Under the pieces are notes generated by a model, which was given only the letters and a program-made list of their open reading frames with translations, did not search any database and was not told the origin of the DNA. A DNA stretch of 64,000 bases, from assembly GCF_014646355.1 (NCBI RefSeq), contig NZ_BMNH01000031.1:1-64000 (forward strand). The letters are read 5' to 3'. This document shows, piece by piece, positions 55,951 to 64,000 of this stretch. Numbering within the stretch: position 1 is the stretch's first letter; each line of letters begins with the position of its first letter. Source of the DNA: Nonomuraea cavernae (GTDB lineage: Bacteria > Actinomycetota > Actinomycetes > Streptosporangiales > Streptosporangiaceae). The translations under genes and the position numbers were made by a program.

Positions 55951-56685
55951 TCACCGAGGCCGGGGGCCCTTCTTTCTGCGGCCGGCCGGCGCGGCCCGGC
56001 GGCCCGAGCTCTTCTGTGCGGGTTTCGGTGCCTGTCGCGGTGCCGGTTTCGCCGAGGGGGAGGCGGGGGTACGGCCCCGCGAGCTGTTCGCGGTCCGCCC
56101 GCGGACGATGCCGATGAAATCCTCCACCAGGTCGGTGGTCGCGTCCGTGGGCCAGGCCAGCGCGACCTGAGACTGCGGCGCGTCCGTCACCGGCCGGTAG
56201 GTGAGATCCCTGCGGTGGTGGAGGCGTGCCAGCGACTGCGGGACCAGGAGCAGCCCGCTGCCGGCCGCCACCAGCTCGACCGCGTCCGCCGTCGTGGCCG
56301 GGCGGGTGAACGCGGGCAGCCCGGGCCGGTCCGTCCACTCGATGGTGTCGTCCAGGGGATGGAACACCTCGTCGTCGGTCAGGTCGGCGATGGTCACCTC
56401 GTCGGCGGCGGCCACCGCGTGGTCCTTGGGCACCACGACCACCGTGGTCTCCACGTAGAGCGGGATCACGCTGAGCCCGTCGCGGTCGACCGGCAGCCGG
56501 ACGAATCCGGCGTCGGCGCCGCCGTCGCGCAGGAGTCGCACCACCTCGGCGGCGGGAACCGTGACCAGGGTGATCGGCACGCCGGGCATCCTCTCGGTCC
56601 AGACGTTGACCCATTTCGCGGGTGTCACCCCAGGTGCGTACGCCAGCCGGAACACTCCGCCGATCTCTCCATCAGTCACGTCCAC
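55951..56685 (-). CDS. LysR-type effector-binding protein lacking the HTH
   Basis: A 244-residue protein with a LysR substrate-binding fold (GGVFRLAYAPGVTPAKWVNV, then GGADAGFVRLPVDRDGLSVI and AAGSGLLLVPQSL) but no winged-helix DNA-binding domain. The C-terminal about 50 residues are Lys/Arg/Pro/Ala-rich (KPAPRQAPKPAQKSSGRRAA), possibly a non-specific nucleic-acid-binding tail. GTG 56685 is likely leaderless (GATACCCT directly before). It is divergent from the DUF5997 gene by 49 bases, a pair conserved in actinomycetes. Function unknown. Confidence 0.85.
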   Translation of the reverse strand: MDVTDGEIGGVFRLAYAPGVTPAKWVNVWTERMPGVPITLVTVPAAEVVRLLRDGGADAGFVRLPVDRDGLSVIPLYVETTVVVVPKDHAVAAADEVTIADLTDDEVFHPLDDTIEWTDRPGLPAFTRPATTADAVELVAAGSGLLLVPQSLARLHHRRDLTYRPVTDAPQSQVALAWPTDATTDLVEDFIGIVRGRTANSSRGRTPASPSAKPAPRQAPKPAQKSSGRRAAPAGRRKKGPRPR

Positions 56686-56734
56686 AGGGTATCGATGGCA
56701 GGGGAACCCGTTCGGACTGACTACTCTTGGCGCC

Positions 56735-57106
56735 ATGACCTCGTCCAAACCGAAGACCGTCCAGACGATGAAGCCCGAGACCGCGGCCAAGAAGCTGGGC
56801 GTCCTTCTCTCGGCCACTCCCGCCGAGTTCCAGGCGGGTGTCGTCTCCAGGGACGAGCTGAACGAGCTGCAGTCGTCGCCACCTGCCTGGCTCGCTGACC
56901 TGCGCCGCAACGGCCCGCACCCCAGGCAGGTCGTGGCCGCGAAGCTCGGGGTCTCCCATTCCGGCCTGGCCAGAGGCGGGATCACCGGACCGCTCACCAC
57001 CGCTGAGATCGACGCGCTGAAGGCGGAGAACCCGGCGTGGCTGGAGCGCGAGCGGTCCATCCAGGCCGAGGCCCGCAAAGAGGCCCTCCGCCTCAGGCAA
57101 CGCTAG
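56735..57106 (+). CDS. DUF5997 family protein
   Basis: A 123-residue basic protein recognised by MKPETAAKKLGVLLSATPAE, RDELNELQSSPPAWLADLRR and GLARGGITGPLTTAEID. It contains a helix-turn-helix-like stretch (VAAKLGVSHSGLARGG), so it may bind DNA. Divergent from the HTH-less LysR-type protein with a shared 49-base promoter region; together they could rebuild a split regulator, which is inference. ATG 56735 follows TACTCT at about ten bases. Confidence 0.85.
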   Translation: MTSSKPKTVQTMKPETAAKKLGVLLSATPAEFQAGVVSRDELNELQSSPPAWLADLRRNGPHPRQVVAAKLGVSHSGLARGGITGPLTTAEIDALKAENPAWLERERSIQAEARKEALRLRQR

Positions 57107-57152
57107 ACAGATCCCCTCAGGGACGTCTCGCCGTACCACGCGGCAGCGAAGG

Positions 57153-58127
57153 TCAGGTCCAGCCGTGTTCTCTGGCGGCCATGCCCGCCTGGAAGCGGGT
57201 GACCGCGTTGAGGTCTCTCATCAGGAGGTGGATGCGGCGCTGCACGGTGCGCAGGCCGAGGCCGAGTGAGCGGGCGATGACCTCGTCGGTCAGGCCGGCG
57301 GCGAGCAGTCCGACCAGCTTCCTGTCCAGTTCGGCGGGCCCGTGGTCCGGCGAGGCGGGCCTGGGCGCCGCGCGCAGCGGGGAGGCGCGCTTCCACTCCA
57401 GCTCGAACAGGGCCAGGAGGGCGTCGAGCAACGTGGAGCGGTGCACCACGAACGCCGCGTTGATGCCGTTGACGCCGTTGAACACGGGGACGAGGGCGAC
57501 CGCCTCGTCGGCCATCCAGAGCTTCAGCGGCACGGTGGGCAGCACGCGCGCCTGTTCGCCGGCGGCGCAGGCGGCCCAGATCGTGTCGAGCTTGCCCGGC
57601 AGGGTCAGGGTCTCCTGGTCGTACAGGCTGCGGTAGTCGATGCCGGCGAGGAGCATCTGGCGTTCGCGGTCCTCGTTGCTGTTGAGGACGGACATCACGA
57701 ACGGCGGCCTCTCCATGACGCGGAAGACGGCCCGCGCGCTGTCCTGGATCGCGTACGCGCGGCTGAGGATGTTCTCGGCGCCGGTGATCACTTCGATCTG
57801 CTCACCGGGGTGCACGGTGTTCCTGGTGGCGCGGTGGAACGACGAGGTCAGGTCGTGGACGGCCGAGCGGGCCTGGTTCAGCTCCTCCTCGCGCAGCGCC
57901 AGCATGGGCTTGAAGGCGACGTCGGGGGAGATGGCGACGTAGCGCGCACGGCGCCCGGGTAACCGGTTGGCCAGGCCGCGCCGGGCGAAGGTCGCCAGCA
58001 TGCGGGCGACCGCCGCCGTCGACAGGCCGCAGCACGCCGCGAGCTCTCCGGCGGTCGAACGCGGCCGGTCGACGAGGGTGGAATACAGGTGGCTCTCGGT
58101 CGGTGACAGCCCGATCGCTTCCAGCAT
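57153..58127 (-). CDS. TrmB/LuxR-type transcriptional regulator
   Basis: A 324-residue regulator with an N-terminal TrmB-like winged helix (GLSPTESHLYSTLVDRPRST, ELAACCGLSTAAVARMLATF), a central sensor region and a C-terminal LuxR-type helix-turn-helix (LTDEVIARSLGLGLRTVQRR). Proteins of this build are frequent beside secreted subtilases in actinomycetes. ATG 58127 has GAGG six bases upstream; GTG 58139 has none. It is divergent from the large S8 peptidase by 168 bases and probably regulates it. Confidence 0.88.
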   Translation of the reverse strand: MLEAIGLSPTESHLYSTLVDRPRSTAGELAACCGLSTAAVARMLATFARRGLANRLPGRRARYVAISPDVAFKPMLALREEELNQARSAVHDLTSSFHRATRNTVHPGEQIEVITGAENILSRAYAIQDSARAVFRVMERPPFVMSVLNSNEDRERQMLLAGIDYRSLYDQETLTLPGKLDTIWAACAAGEQARVLPTVPLKLWMADEAVALVPVFNGVNGINAAFVVHRSTLLDALLALFELEWKRASPLRAAPRPASPDHGPAELDRKLVGLLAAGLTDEVIARSLGLGLRTVQRRIHLLMRDLNAVTRFQAGMAAREHGWT

Positions 58128-58295
58128 GCGAAACCTCACTCATCTGGCGGCATCCCGCCATGTGGCGGGTTCCAGTCCGGAGTGCGCCCTTGCGCGGTGA
58201 CCGATTCCCAAGATTAAGTCAGCAAAGAATTGATCTCCATGGCTTTCGGCCGGTGATCGGCCGGGGCGCCGCAGTGTTCGGAGGCTGTCCCGCAG

Positions 58296-61200
58296 ATGGT
58301 GCAATCCCCCAGGTTACGTGTGCTCGGAGCTTTGCTGCTGGCGGTCGTGCCGCTGGCCGTGGTCAGCGAGGGCGCGTCGGCGGCGCCGCCCGCCCCGGCC
58401 GTGAAACCGTCATCCGTCGTCATGTCCCCGGTCAGGCTCACGCTGCTGACCGGGGACACCGTCGTCTACGCCAGGGACGGCTCGGGCCGCGCCTCGGTGA
58501 CCGTGGACCTCGCCCCCGGCCGCGAGACCCTCACCTACCGGGCCCAGCAGGACAAGCGGGGCTACTACGTGTTCCCGAGCGACGTCCAGCCGTACGTGGG
58601 CGCTGGTCTGCTGGACAAGGAGCTGTTCAACCTCGACTCCCTCGCGGCCGGCGGCGGTGCGAAGGGAGGCGACCTCGGCCTGATCGTCCAGTACCAGGAC
58701 CAGGTGAAGGACTCCGAGATCGCGGGTAAGGTCCGCGCGCTGAAGGGCGGCCAGGATCCGCTGGTGCTGAAGAGCATCGACGGCGCCGCGCTCAAGGTGG
58801 ACAAGGAGCAGGCGGGCGCCTTCTGGGAGTCGATCCGCGGCGAGGCGCCGTCGATCGCCAAGGGACGGCCGGCGACCGCCGATCCCGCCCTGGGGGCCGG
58901 CCTGCGCAAGGTCTGGCTCGACGCCAGGGTCAAGACCCTCGACGACGTGAGCAACCCGCAGATCGGCGCTCCCACCGCCTGGGCCGCCGGGTTCGACGGC
59001 ACCGGCGCCGAGGTGGGGATCATCGACACCGGCGTCGACGACAAGCACCCCGACCTGCGGGACAGGATCGCCGCCGTGCGCAACTTCGTGCCCGAGGGCA
59101 ATCCCGGCGGGGGTGATCCCGACGTGGTCACCGACCGGCACGGGCACGGCACCCATGTGGCCGCCATCGTCGCGGGCAGCGGCGCGGCCTCCGGCGGCAG
59201 GTACAAGGGCGTGGCCCCGGGCGCCCGGCTGAGCATCGCCAAGGCGCTGGACGACTCCGGCAGCGGGCAGACGTCCGAGATCATCGCCGCGATGCAGTGG
59301 CAGGCGGAGACCCGCCGCGTCCGGGTGGTCAGCATGAGCCTGGGCGGGAGCCCCACCGACGGCACCGACCCGCTGAGCCAGGCGGCGAACGAGCTCACCG
59401 CCGAGCACGGCACGCTCTTCGTCGTGGCGGCGGGCAACTCGGGCCCGGATCGCTCGACGGTGGCGGCCCCCGGCGCGGCGACGGCCGCGCTCACCGTGGG
59501 CGCGGTGGACGGCGCGGACCGGGTCGCCGACTTCTCCAGCCGCGGCCCGCGCGTGGGGGACGTCCCGACGATCAAGCCGGAGATCACCGCTCCGGGCGTG
59601 CGGATCATCGCGGCCCGCGCCGCGGGCACCGCGATGGGCGGACCGGTCGACGACCACTACACCGCGGCCTCCGGCACCTCGATGGCCACGCCGCACGTGG
59701 CCGCCGCCGCCGGCATCATGGCCGCCAAACACCCCGGCTGGACCCCGGAGCAGCTCAAGACCGCGCTGGTCGCCACCGCTCAACCCCTCGAAGGCAGTCC
59801 GTACGACCTGGGCGCCGGACGGCTGGACGTGGGCAGGGCGGTCACCCAGCACGTCTTCGGCGACCTGTCGGAGGTGTCGGCCAAGTTCGTCGAGCCGTAC
59901 GACGGCCAGACGCTGACCAGGAGGGTGACCTACCGCAACACCGGCGAGGAGTCCGTCACCCTGGCCCTGTCGGTGGCGCTCGCGCACGGCGACGCCGCGG
60001 CCCCCGACGGGATGGCGACGGTCACGCCGTCGTCGCTGACCATCCCGGCGGGCGGCACCGCCGAAGCCCGGCTCACCATCGAGCCCACCGTCGGCGCCGC
60101 CGGTTGGTACGCGGGCAGGCTGACGGCGAGCGGCGGCACCGAACGGCTGACCGCGCCGATCGCCTTCCACAAGGGGGCCAGGTACAACACCCTGAAGGTC
60201 AGGCTGGTCGGCGACCCGAAGTGGTCCAGGATGTATCCGACCGTCTCCTTCTCCCGGATGAACGACACCGATCCGCTCCTGGACGGCGAGCCGCTCGAGT
60301 TCCAGGGCGGACAGTGGCGGGCCACCGACACGGACAACACCTGGGAGCAGGACGTCAGGCTGCCGCACGGCGGTGTCTACTCGGCGATCACTCAGGTGCT
60401 GGGTTTCGCGGTCCCGGACCGTGAGCCGCAGCACCATCTCATGATCGAGCCGGAGCTGCGCCTCGACGGCGACGCCACCGTCACCTTCGACTGGAGCGGC
60501 ACCAAGCCGATCCAGTTCGCCACGCCGCGGCCGTCAGAGGCGAACGGCTTCAACATGATGTACACCCAGTCGGCCGCGTCCGGACGCCAGACGCACAGCG
60601 GTCTCATCACGGTCTACGAGGGCGTCCGGCCGAGCGGCTTCTTCGTCTCGCCCACCAGGGCCCCGTCGCTGGGCGGCGCCGTGCTGAACCTCGACCAGAT
60701 CCGCCGCGCCGCACAGGTCCGGTTGACCGTGGCGGGACAGGAACTGGACCCCTACTACGCGACCGACCGGCTCGACGCCATGCCCAAGTTCGCCACCGAT
60801 CGCCGCCTCACCCTGGCCAGGGGAGGGAACCTGCGGGGGAAGCTGGCCTACGTCACCGGCGAGGCTCCCGAGGAGTTCCTCGCGGGCGTGGACGCGGCGG
60901 TGGCCGCCGGCGCCGCGGGCGTGCTCGCGGGCAGCCACATGGGACGGGTGATGTCCGTCGAACCGTACGTGGACCACGCCAAGATCCCGGTCATCTCTCT
61001 CGGCAAGGCCGACATCGCCCGCGTGGAGGCGGCCCTGGCGGGTAAGTCGTCCCTGCGGGCCGACCTGAAGGCCGAGCTGACCAATCCGTACGAGTACAAG
61101 CTCGCCTCCTGGTTGCGCGGCGGCGTCCCCGGCAACCTGAGCTTCACCGTCAAGCCGAGCGAGCTCGCGCAGATCGACACCACCTACCACGCCCAGTTCG

Positions 61201-62219
61201 CCCCTCCGGCGGGCAGGCACGGCCCCGGCACCAACGCCTCGGAGGTCAACCACCACTTCGGTCCCGGCGTGAACCTGAGCTACCGGGCGTCGATCAACTT
61301 CGCCATCCCCGCCAGTCGCACCGAGTACTACAGCGTCCTCGCTCCGGACCTGCTGTGGCAGCGCGGCTACCAGTTCAGCGACACCGGGGCCGCCGAGGCC
61401 ATGCGGATCGCCACGTCCAACCGCGGGTTCCCACGGCCCGTGCGGGAGACGGAGCACTGGAACGAGCCGCTGGTGCCCTCCCGCGCCGCGGTCGGCCCTG
61501 ACACGCCGGCCAACTTCGATCTCGCGCTCTTCTGCGACACCTGCCGGCAGGGCGACCGGCTGCGCCTGCGCACGCTCAGCGCCGCGGGCCTGGGCTACTA
61601 CGCCGACGCCTCCGATCCGAGCCACTCCTACCAGGGGGCGCCGGGCACCGAGGAGACCCGCCTGTTCAGCGGTGACCGGGAGCTGACGCCCGAGACCGAC
61701 CAGCTCGGCCTGCCCTACTACACGGTCCCCGCCGGCGAGGGCGTCTACCGGCTGACCAACGTGTTCAAGGACGGCTTCACCGGCCGGCACGGCGGCACCA
61801 GCGTCGACACCAGCTGGACGTTCCGCTCCGCCCGCCCGGCGGCCGGCAAGCCCTCCTTCCCCTGCCTGGACGGCAAGCTGTTCGGCGACCGGAACCCGTG
61901 CGCCGAGCTGCCGCTCATCCAGCTCGTCCACCGGCTCGGCCTGCCGGCGGACGACACCGTACGGGCGGGCCGGCCGTTCACCTTCACCTTCGACGCCAAG
62001 GGCGGCGTGGGCCGCTCGACCAGGCTCCGTGTGTGGACGTCCGCCGACCAGGGCGCGCACTGGACTCCGGCCGTCGTCGTACCGGGCCTCGGCACCACGC
62101 ATCGGGTGGTGACCAGGCACCCCGACACCCCGGGGACGGTCAGCATCAGGACCGAGGCGGCGGACTCCGCGGGCAACTCGGTGCGGCAGACCATCGTCGA
62201 CGCCTACAAGGTCAAGTGA
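58296..62219 (+). CDS. Large secreted S8 (subtilisin-like) peptidase
   Basis: A 1307-residue exported serine protease. A signal peptide ending near AAPPAPA is followed by a propeptide (to about 215) and the catalytic domain with D244 in GIIDTGVDDKHPD, H284 in HGHGTHVAAIV and S462 in SGTSMATPHVA. A fibronectin-like domain follows, then a PA-like region (about 850-930, VAAGAAGVLAGSHMG), and a long beta-rich tail. GGAGG is eleven bases before ATG 58296. The size resembles actinomycete extracellular subtilases; targets are unknown. Ends at a strong bidirectional terminator. Confidence 0.93.
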   Translation: MVQSPRLRVLGALLLAVVPLAVVSEGASAAPPAPAVKPSSVVMSPVRLTLLTGDTVVYARDGSGRASVTVDLAPGRETLTYRAQQDKRGYYVFPSDVQPYVGAGLLDKELFNLDSLAAGGGAKGGDLGLIVQYQDQVKDSEIAGKVRALKGGQDPLVLKSIDGAALKVDKEQAGAFWESIRGEAPSIAKGRPATADPALGAGLRKVWLDARVKTLDDVSNPQIGAPTAWAAGFDGTGAEVGIIDTGVDDKHPDLRDRIAAVRNFVPEGNPGGGDPDVVTDRHGHGTHVAAIVAGSGAASGGRYKGVAPGARLSIAKALDDSGSGQTSEIIAAMQWQAETRRVRVVSMSLGGSPTDGTDPLSQAANELTAEHGTLFVVAAGNSGPDRSTVAAPGAATAALTVGAVDGADRVADFSSRGPRVGDVPTIKPEITAPGVRIIAARAAGTAMGGPVDDHYTAASGTSMATPHVAAAAGIMAAKHPGWTPEQLKTALVATAQPLEGSPYDLGAGRLDVGRAVTQHVFGDLSEVSAKFVEPYDGQTLTRRVTYRNTGEESVTLALSVALAHGDAAAPDGMATVTPSSLTIPAGGTAEARLTIEPTVGAAGWYAGRLTASGGTERLTAPIAFHKGARYNTLKVRLVGDPKWSRMYPTVSFSRMNDTDPLLDGEPLEFQGGQWRATDTDNTWEQDVRLPHGGVYSAITQVLGFAVPDREPQHHLMIEPELRLDGDATVTFDWSGTKPIQFATPRPSEANGFNMMYTQSAASGRQTHSGLITVYEGVRPSGFFVSPTRAPSLGGAVLNLDQIRRAAQVRLTVAGQELDPYYATDRLDAMPKFATDRRLTLARGGNLRGKLAYVTGEAPEEFLAGVDAAVAAGAAGVLAGSHMGRVMSVEPYVDHAKIPVISLGKADIARVEAALAGKSSLRADLKAELTNPYEYKLASWLRGGVPGNLSFTVKPSELAQIDTTYHAQFAPPAGRHGPGTNASEVNHHFGPGVNLSYRASINFAIPASRTEYYSVLAPDLLWQRGYQFSDTGAAEAMRIATSNRGFPRPVRETEHWNEPLVPSRAAVGPDTPANFDLALFCDTCRQGDRLRLRTLSAAGLGYYADASDPSHSYQGAPGTEETRLFSGDRELTPETDQLGLPYYTVPAGEGVYRLTNVFKDGFTGRHGGTSVDTSWTFRSARPAAGKPSFPCLDGKLFGDRNPCAELPLIQLVHRLGLPADDTVRAGRPFTFTFDAKGGVGRSTRLRVWTSADQGAHWTPAVVVPGLGTTHRVVTRHPDTPGTVSIRTEAADSAGNSVRQTIVDAYKVK

Positions 62220-62223
62220 ACAG

Positions 62224-62259
62224 GGGGATGGGGGGCGCCCGAAGGCGCTCCCCATCCCC
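62224..62259. terminator. Bidirectional hairpin terminator
   Basis: A 16-bp stem (62224-62239 with 62244-62259, one G.T pair) with loop CGAA between the convergent peptidase and ABC exporter genes. Confidence 0.88.
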
Positions 62260-62297
62260 TTGGAGGGGGCGTCCAGCGGCCGGCTCCGTGACGCGCG

Positions 62298-64000
62298 TCA
62301 GTCCTGTACGGTCTGGGCGGCGACCAGGTCGGCGTACCTGCCGCCCAGGGCCATGAGTTCGGCGTGGGTGCCGCGTTGCACGACCCGTCCCGAGTCGATG
62401 ACGAGGATCAGGTCGGCGTCGCGGACCGTGCTGAGCCGGTGGGCGATGACGATCCGGGTCTGGACGAGGCGGCTCAGGTTGGCCTCGATGACCGCCTCGG
62501 TGGCGCTGTCGAGGTTGCTGGTGGCCTCGTCCAGCAGCAGCACCTTGGGCCGTGACAGCACGGCGCGGGCCAGGGCGAGCCGCTGCCGCTGGCCGCCGGA
62601 CAGCCCGCCGCCGTCGGTGAGCACGGTCTCGTAGCCCATCGGCATCGCCGCGATCTCGTCGTGCAGCCCGGCCAGCCGGGCCGCCGAGACGACCCGCCGG
62701 AGTGACGCGCCGGGGTCGTTCATCGCGATGTTCTCCCTGATCGAGCCGTTGAACAGGGAGGGGTCCTGGGTGACCACGCCGAACTGGCGGCGCAGGGTGC
62801 GCAGGTTCAGCTCGGCGGCGGGGACGCCGTCGTAGCGGATCTCACCCTCGGTGGGCAGGTGCAGCGCGAGCAGCAGTCTGGCGAGGGTGCTCTTGCCCGA
62901 GCCGGAGGCGCCCACGAGGGCGACCTTCTGGCCGGGCCGGATGGCGACCGAGACGCCCCGCACGGTCCACGGGCCGCGGGGGCCGTGCCGGAAGCTCACG
63001 CCGCGCAGCTCCACGGCGCCGCGGAGCCGGAGCACCTCGATGCCGTCGCTCGGCTCGGGCTCGGAGGCCAGGATGTCCGACAGCCGGTCGAAGTGCGCGC
63101 CGGCCTGCTGCAGGCTCTGCAGGCCGGTCATCAGTGAGCTCAGCGGGGTCAGGGCGCCGAGCGCGATGGCGTTGAGCGCGATCAGCTCGCCCATGGTGAG
63201 CTCGCCGTCCAGCACCCGCCAGGCGCCGAGCCACAGCAGCCCGAGCGGCGCCACCACCCGGATCGCGGACAGCGAGGCCTCCAGGAAACCCCTGGTGAGG
63301 CCGCTGCGCACGTCGGCGTTGAGCTGTTTGGCGAAGTGGCCCGACCACTGTTCCACCGCCCGTTTCTCGGCGCCCGACGCCTTGAGCGTCTCGATGCCGG
63401 TGATCGCCTGGATGAGGCTGCTCTGCGAGGCGGACAGCGCGGTCAGCTCCTGCCGGGTGAGCAGGGCGATGCGGTTGGTGGTGGCCAGCAGCAGCACCGT
63501 CTGGAGGAGGGCGACGCCGGTCAGCGCCAGCCCGAAGACGGGGTCCCAGAGGTGGACGAGGACGAGGTAGCCCACGGCCAGCGGGCCGTCGAGCAGCGCC
63601 GCCACGACCTGGCCGGTGAGGATGTCGCCCAGGGACGAGACGCCGGCGGCGCGGGTGACCAGGTCGCCCTTGCCGCGCTGGGTGAAGTAGCGGTAGGGCA
63701 GGGCCACCAGGTGACCGACCACCCCCTCGGTGAGCTCCTGGTCGGCCCGGGCGCGTACGGCGACGAGCAGCGCCGCCCGCAGGTAACCGATCACCAGCTG
63801 GGCCGCGCCCGCCAGCAGCACGGCGACGCCCAGCAGCGACAGGAGCTCCGCGCCCCGCGCGGGGACGATGGTGTCGATCAGCAGCTCGGAGAACAGCGGC
63901 AGCGCCAGCCCGAGCAACTGCAGCAGCAGCGAGGCGGCGATGACCTGCGCGAGCAGGCCGCGACGGCGCCGGAACAGGGTGCGGAGGAACTCGCGGCGCC
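62298..64000 (-). CDS. ABC exporter (permease-ATPase fusion), 5' end outside window
   Basis: A half-size exporter with membrane and ATPase domains in one chain; 567 codons are visible and the start is beyond the window. The membrane part begins FLRTLFRRRRGLLAQVIAAS, then LALPLFSELLIDTIVPARGA. The ATPase has Walker A GASGSGKSTLA, Q-loop VVTQDPSLFNG, signature LSGGQRQRLALARA, Walker B VLLLDEATS and H-loop IVIAHRLST. Layout and the SELLIDTIVP segment resemble NHLP/lanthipeptide exporters, whose C39 peptidase domain would lie outside the window. Together with the neighbouring S8 peptidase it may belong to a peptide export locus, but that is inference. Confidence 0.9.
   Translation of the reverse strand, partial: RREFLRTLFRRRRGLLAQVIAASLLLQLLGLALPLFSELLIDTIVPARGAELLSLLGVAVLLAGAAQLVIGYLRAALLVAVRARADQELTEGVVGHLVALPYRYFTQRGKGDLVTRAAGVSSLGDILTGQVVAALLDGPLAVGYLVLVHLWDPVFGLALTGVALLQTVLLLATTNRIALLTRQELTALSASQSSLIQAITGIETLKASGAEKRAVEQWSGHFAKQLNADVRSGLTRGFLEASLSAIRVVAPLGLLWLGAWRVLDGELTMGELIALNAIALGALTPLSSLMTGLQSLQQAGAHFDRLSDILASEPEPSDGIEVLRLRGAVELRGVSFRHGPRGPWTVRGVSVAIRPGQKVALVGASGSGKSTLARLLLALHLPTEGEIRYDGVPAAELNLRTLRRQFGVVTQDPSLFNGSIRENIAMNDPGASLRRVVSAARLAGLHDEIAAMPMGYETVLTDGGGLSGGQRQRLALARAVLSRPKVLLLDEATSNLDSATEAVIEANLSRLVQTRIVIAHRLSTVRDADLILVIDSGRVVQRGTHAELMALGGRYADLVAAQTVQD

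Noticed and set aside
58410..60437. 675-codon minus-strand open frame
   Set aside because: Antisense shadow of the large S8 peptidase, rich in Gly/Arg/Val/Ala with no recognisable domain.

Overview
The window is high-GC DNA with GTG starts, many ATGA/GTGA stop-start overlaps and few introns of non-coding sequence. A PucR-type FasR regulator next to fabD-fabH-acpP-fabF-accD, a homodimeric-type aceE, DUF3145/DUF3052/DUF5998/DUF5997 proteins and a mycothiol-dependent enzyme point to a filamentous actinomycete. The general gene content fits Streptosporangiales (for example Nonomuraea-like), but that assignment is inference.

Layout. 1-3.9 kb is a decayed edge: a CD-NTase (CBASS-type cyclase) cut off at its C-terminus, a frameshifted IS5-type transposase relic and an NAD-dependent DNA ligase that has lost its HhH/BRCT end. 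4-9 kb holds a beta-carbonic anhydrase, a thioredoxin-fold protein, a VOC protein and a large secreted GH3 glycosidase under a palindromic operator. 9-16.7 kb: ParC, a RecQ helicase with a C-terminal phosphoribosyltransferase-like domain, and a Ser/Thr kinase fused through one membrane segment to a peptide-transporter-type solute-binding domain. 16.7-23.3 kb: PfkB kinase, a GNAT/acyl-CoA-synthetase (Pat-like) protein, DUF5998, a nucleotide pyrophosphatase/phosphodiesterase-like protein and a rhodanese.

23.2-27.9 kb is the most interesting accessory block: a four-gene, mostly translationally coupled cassette of cytoplasmic subtilisin, ECF-like sigma factor, small beta-rich protein and TPR-CHAT protease. 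28-35 kb is the fatty-acid synthesis operon (FasR, FabD, FabH, AcpP, FabF, AccD) with DUF3145. 34.9-37 kb is a three-gene operon resembling ygiB-ygiC-yjfL (membrane protein, glutathionylspermidine-synthase-like ATP-grasp enzyme, DUF350). Then come a PHP phosphoesterase, a WYL regulator, a maleylpyruvate-isomerase-like protein, a TAP-like lipoprotein hydrolase, AceE, and a row of small genes (DUF1918, YjbQ, DUF3052, AhpE-like peroxiredoxin, zinc-ribbon protein, ROK protein).

47.7-55.45 kb is a tRNA-Val(UAC) integration hotspot. The intact tRNA is followed by two further copies of its 3' half (51953 and 55403), marking two tandem, related and decaying integrative elements. Both carry tyrosine-integrase fragments and pieces of the same accessory genes; cargo includes an XRE-TPR regulator, a GNAT and a NUDIX hydrolase. 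After the last att copy the chromosome resumes with a membrane protein, a LysR-type effector-domain protein lacking its HTH paired with DUF5997, a TrmB/LuxR-type regulator divergent from a 1307-residue secreted subtilisin, and the 3' part of an ABC exporter that runs off the window.
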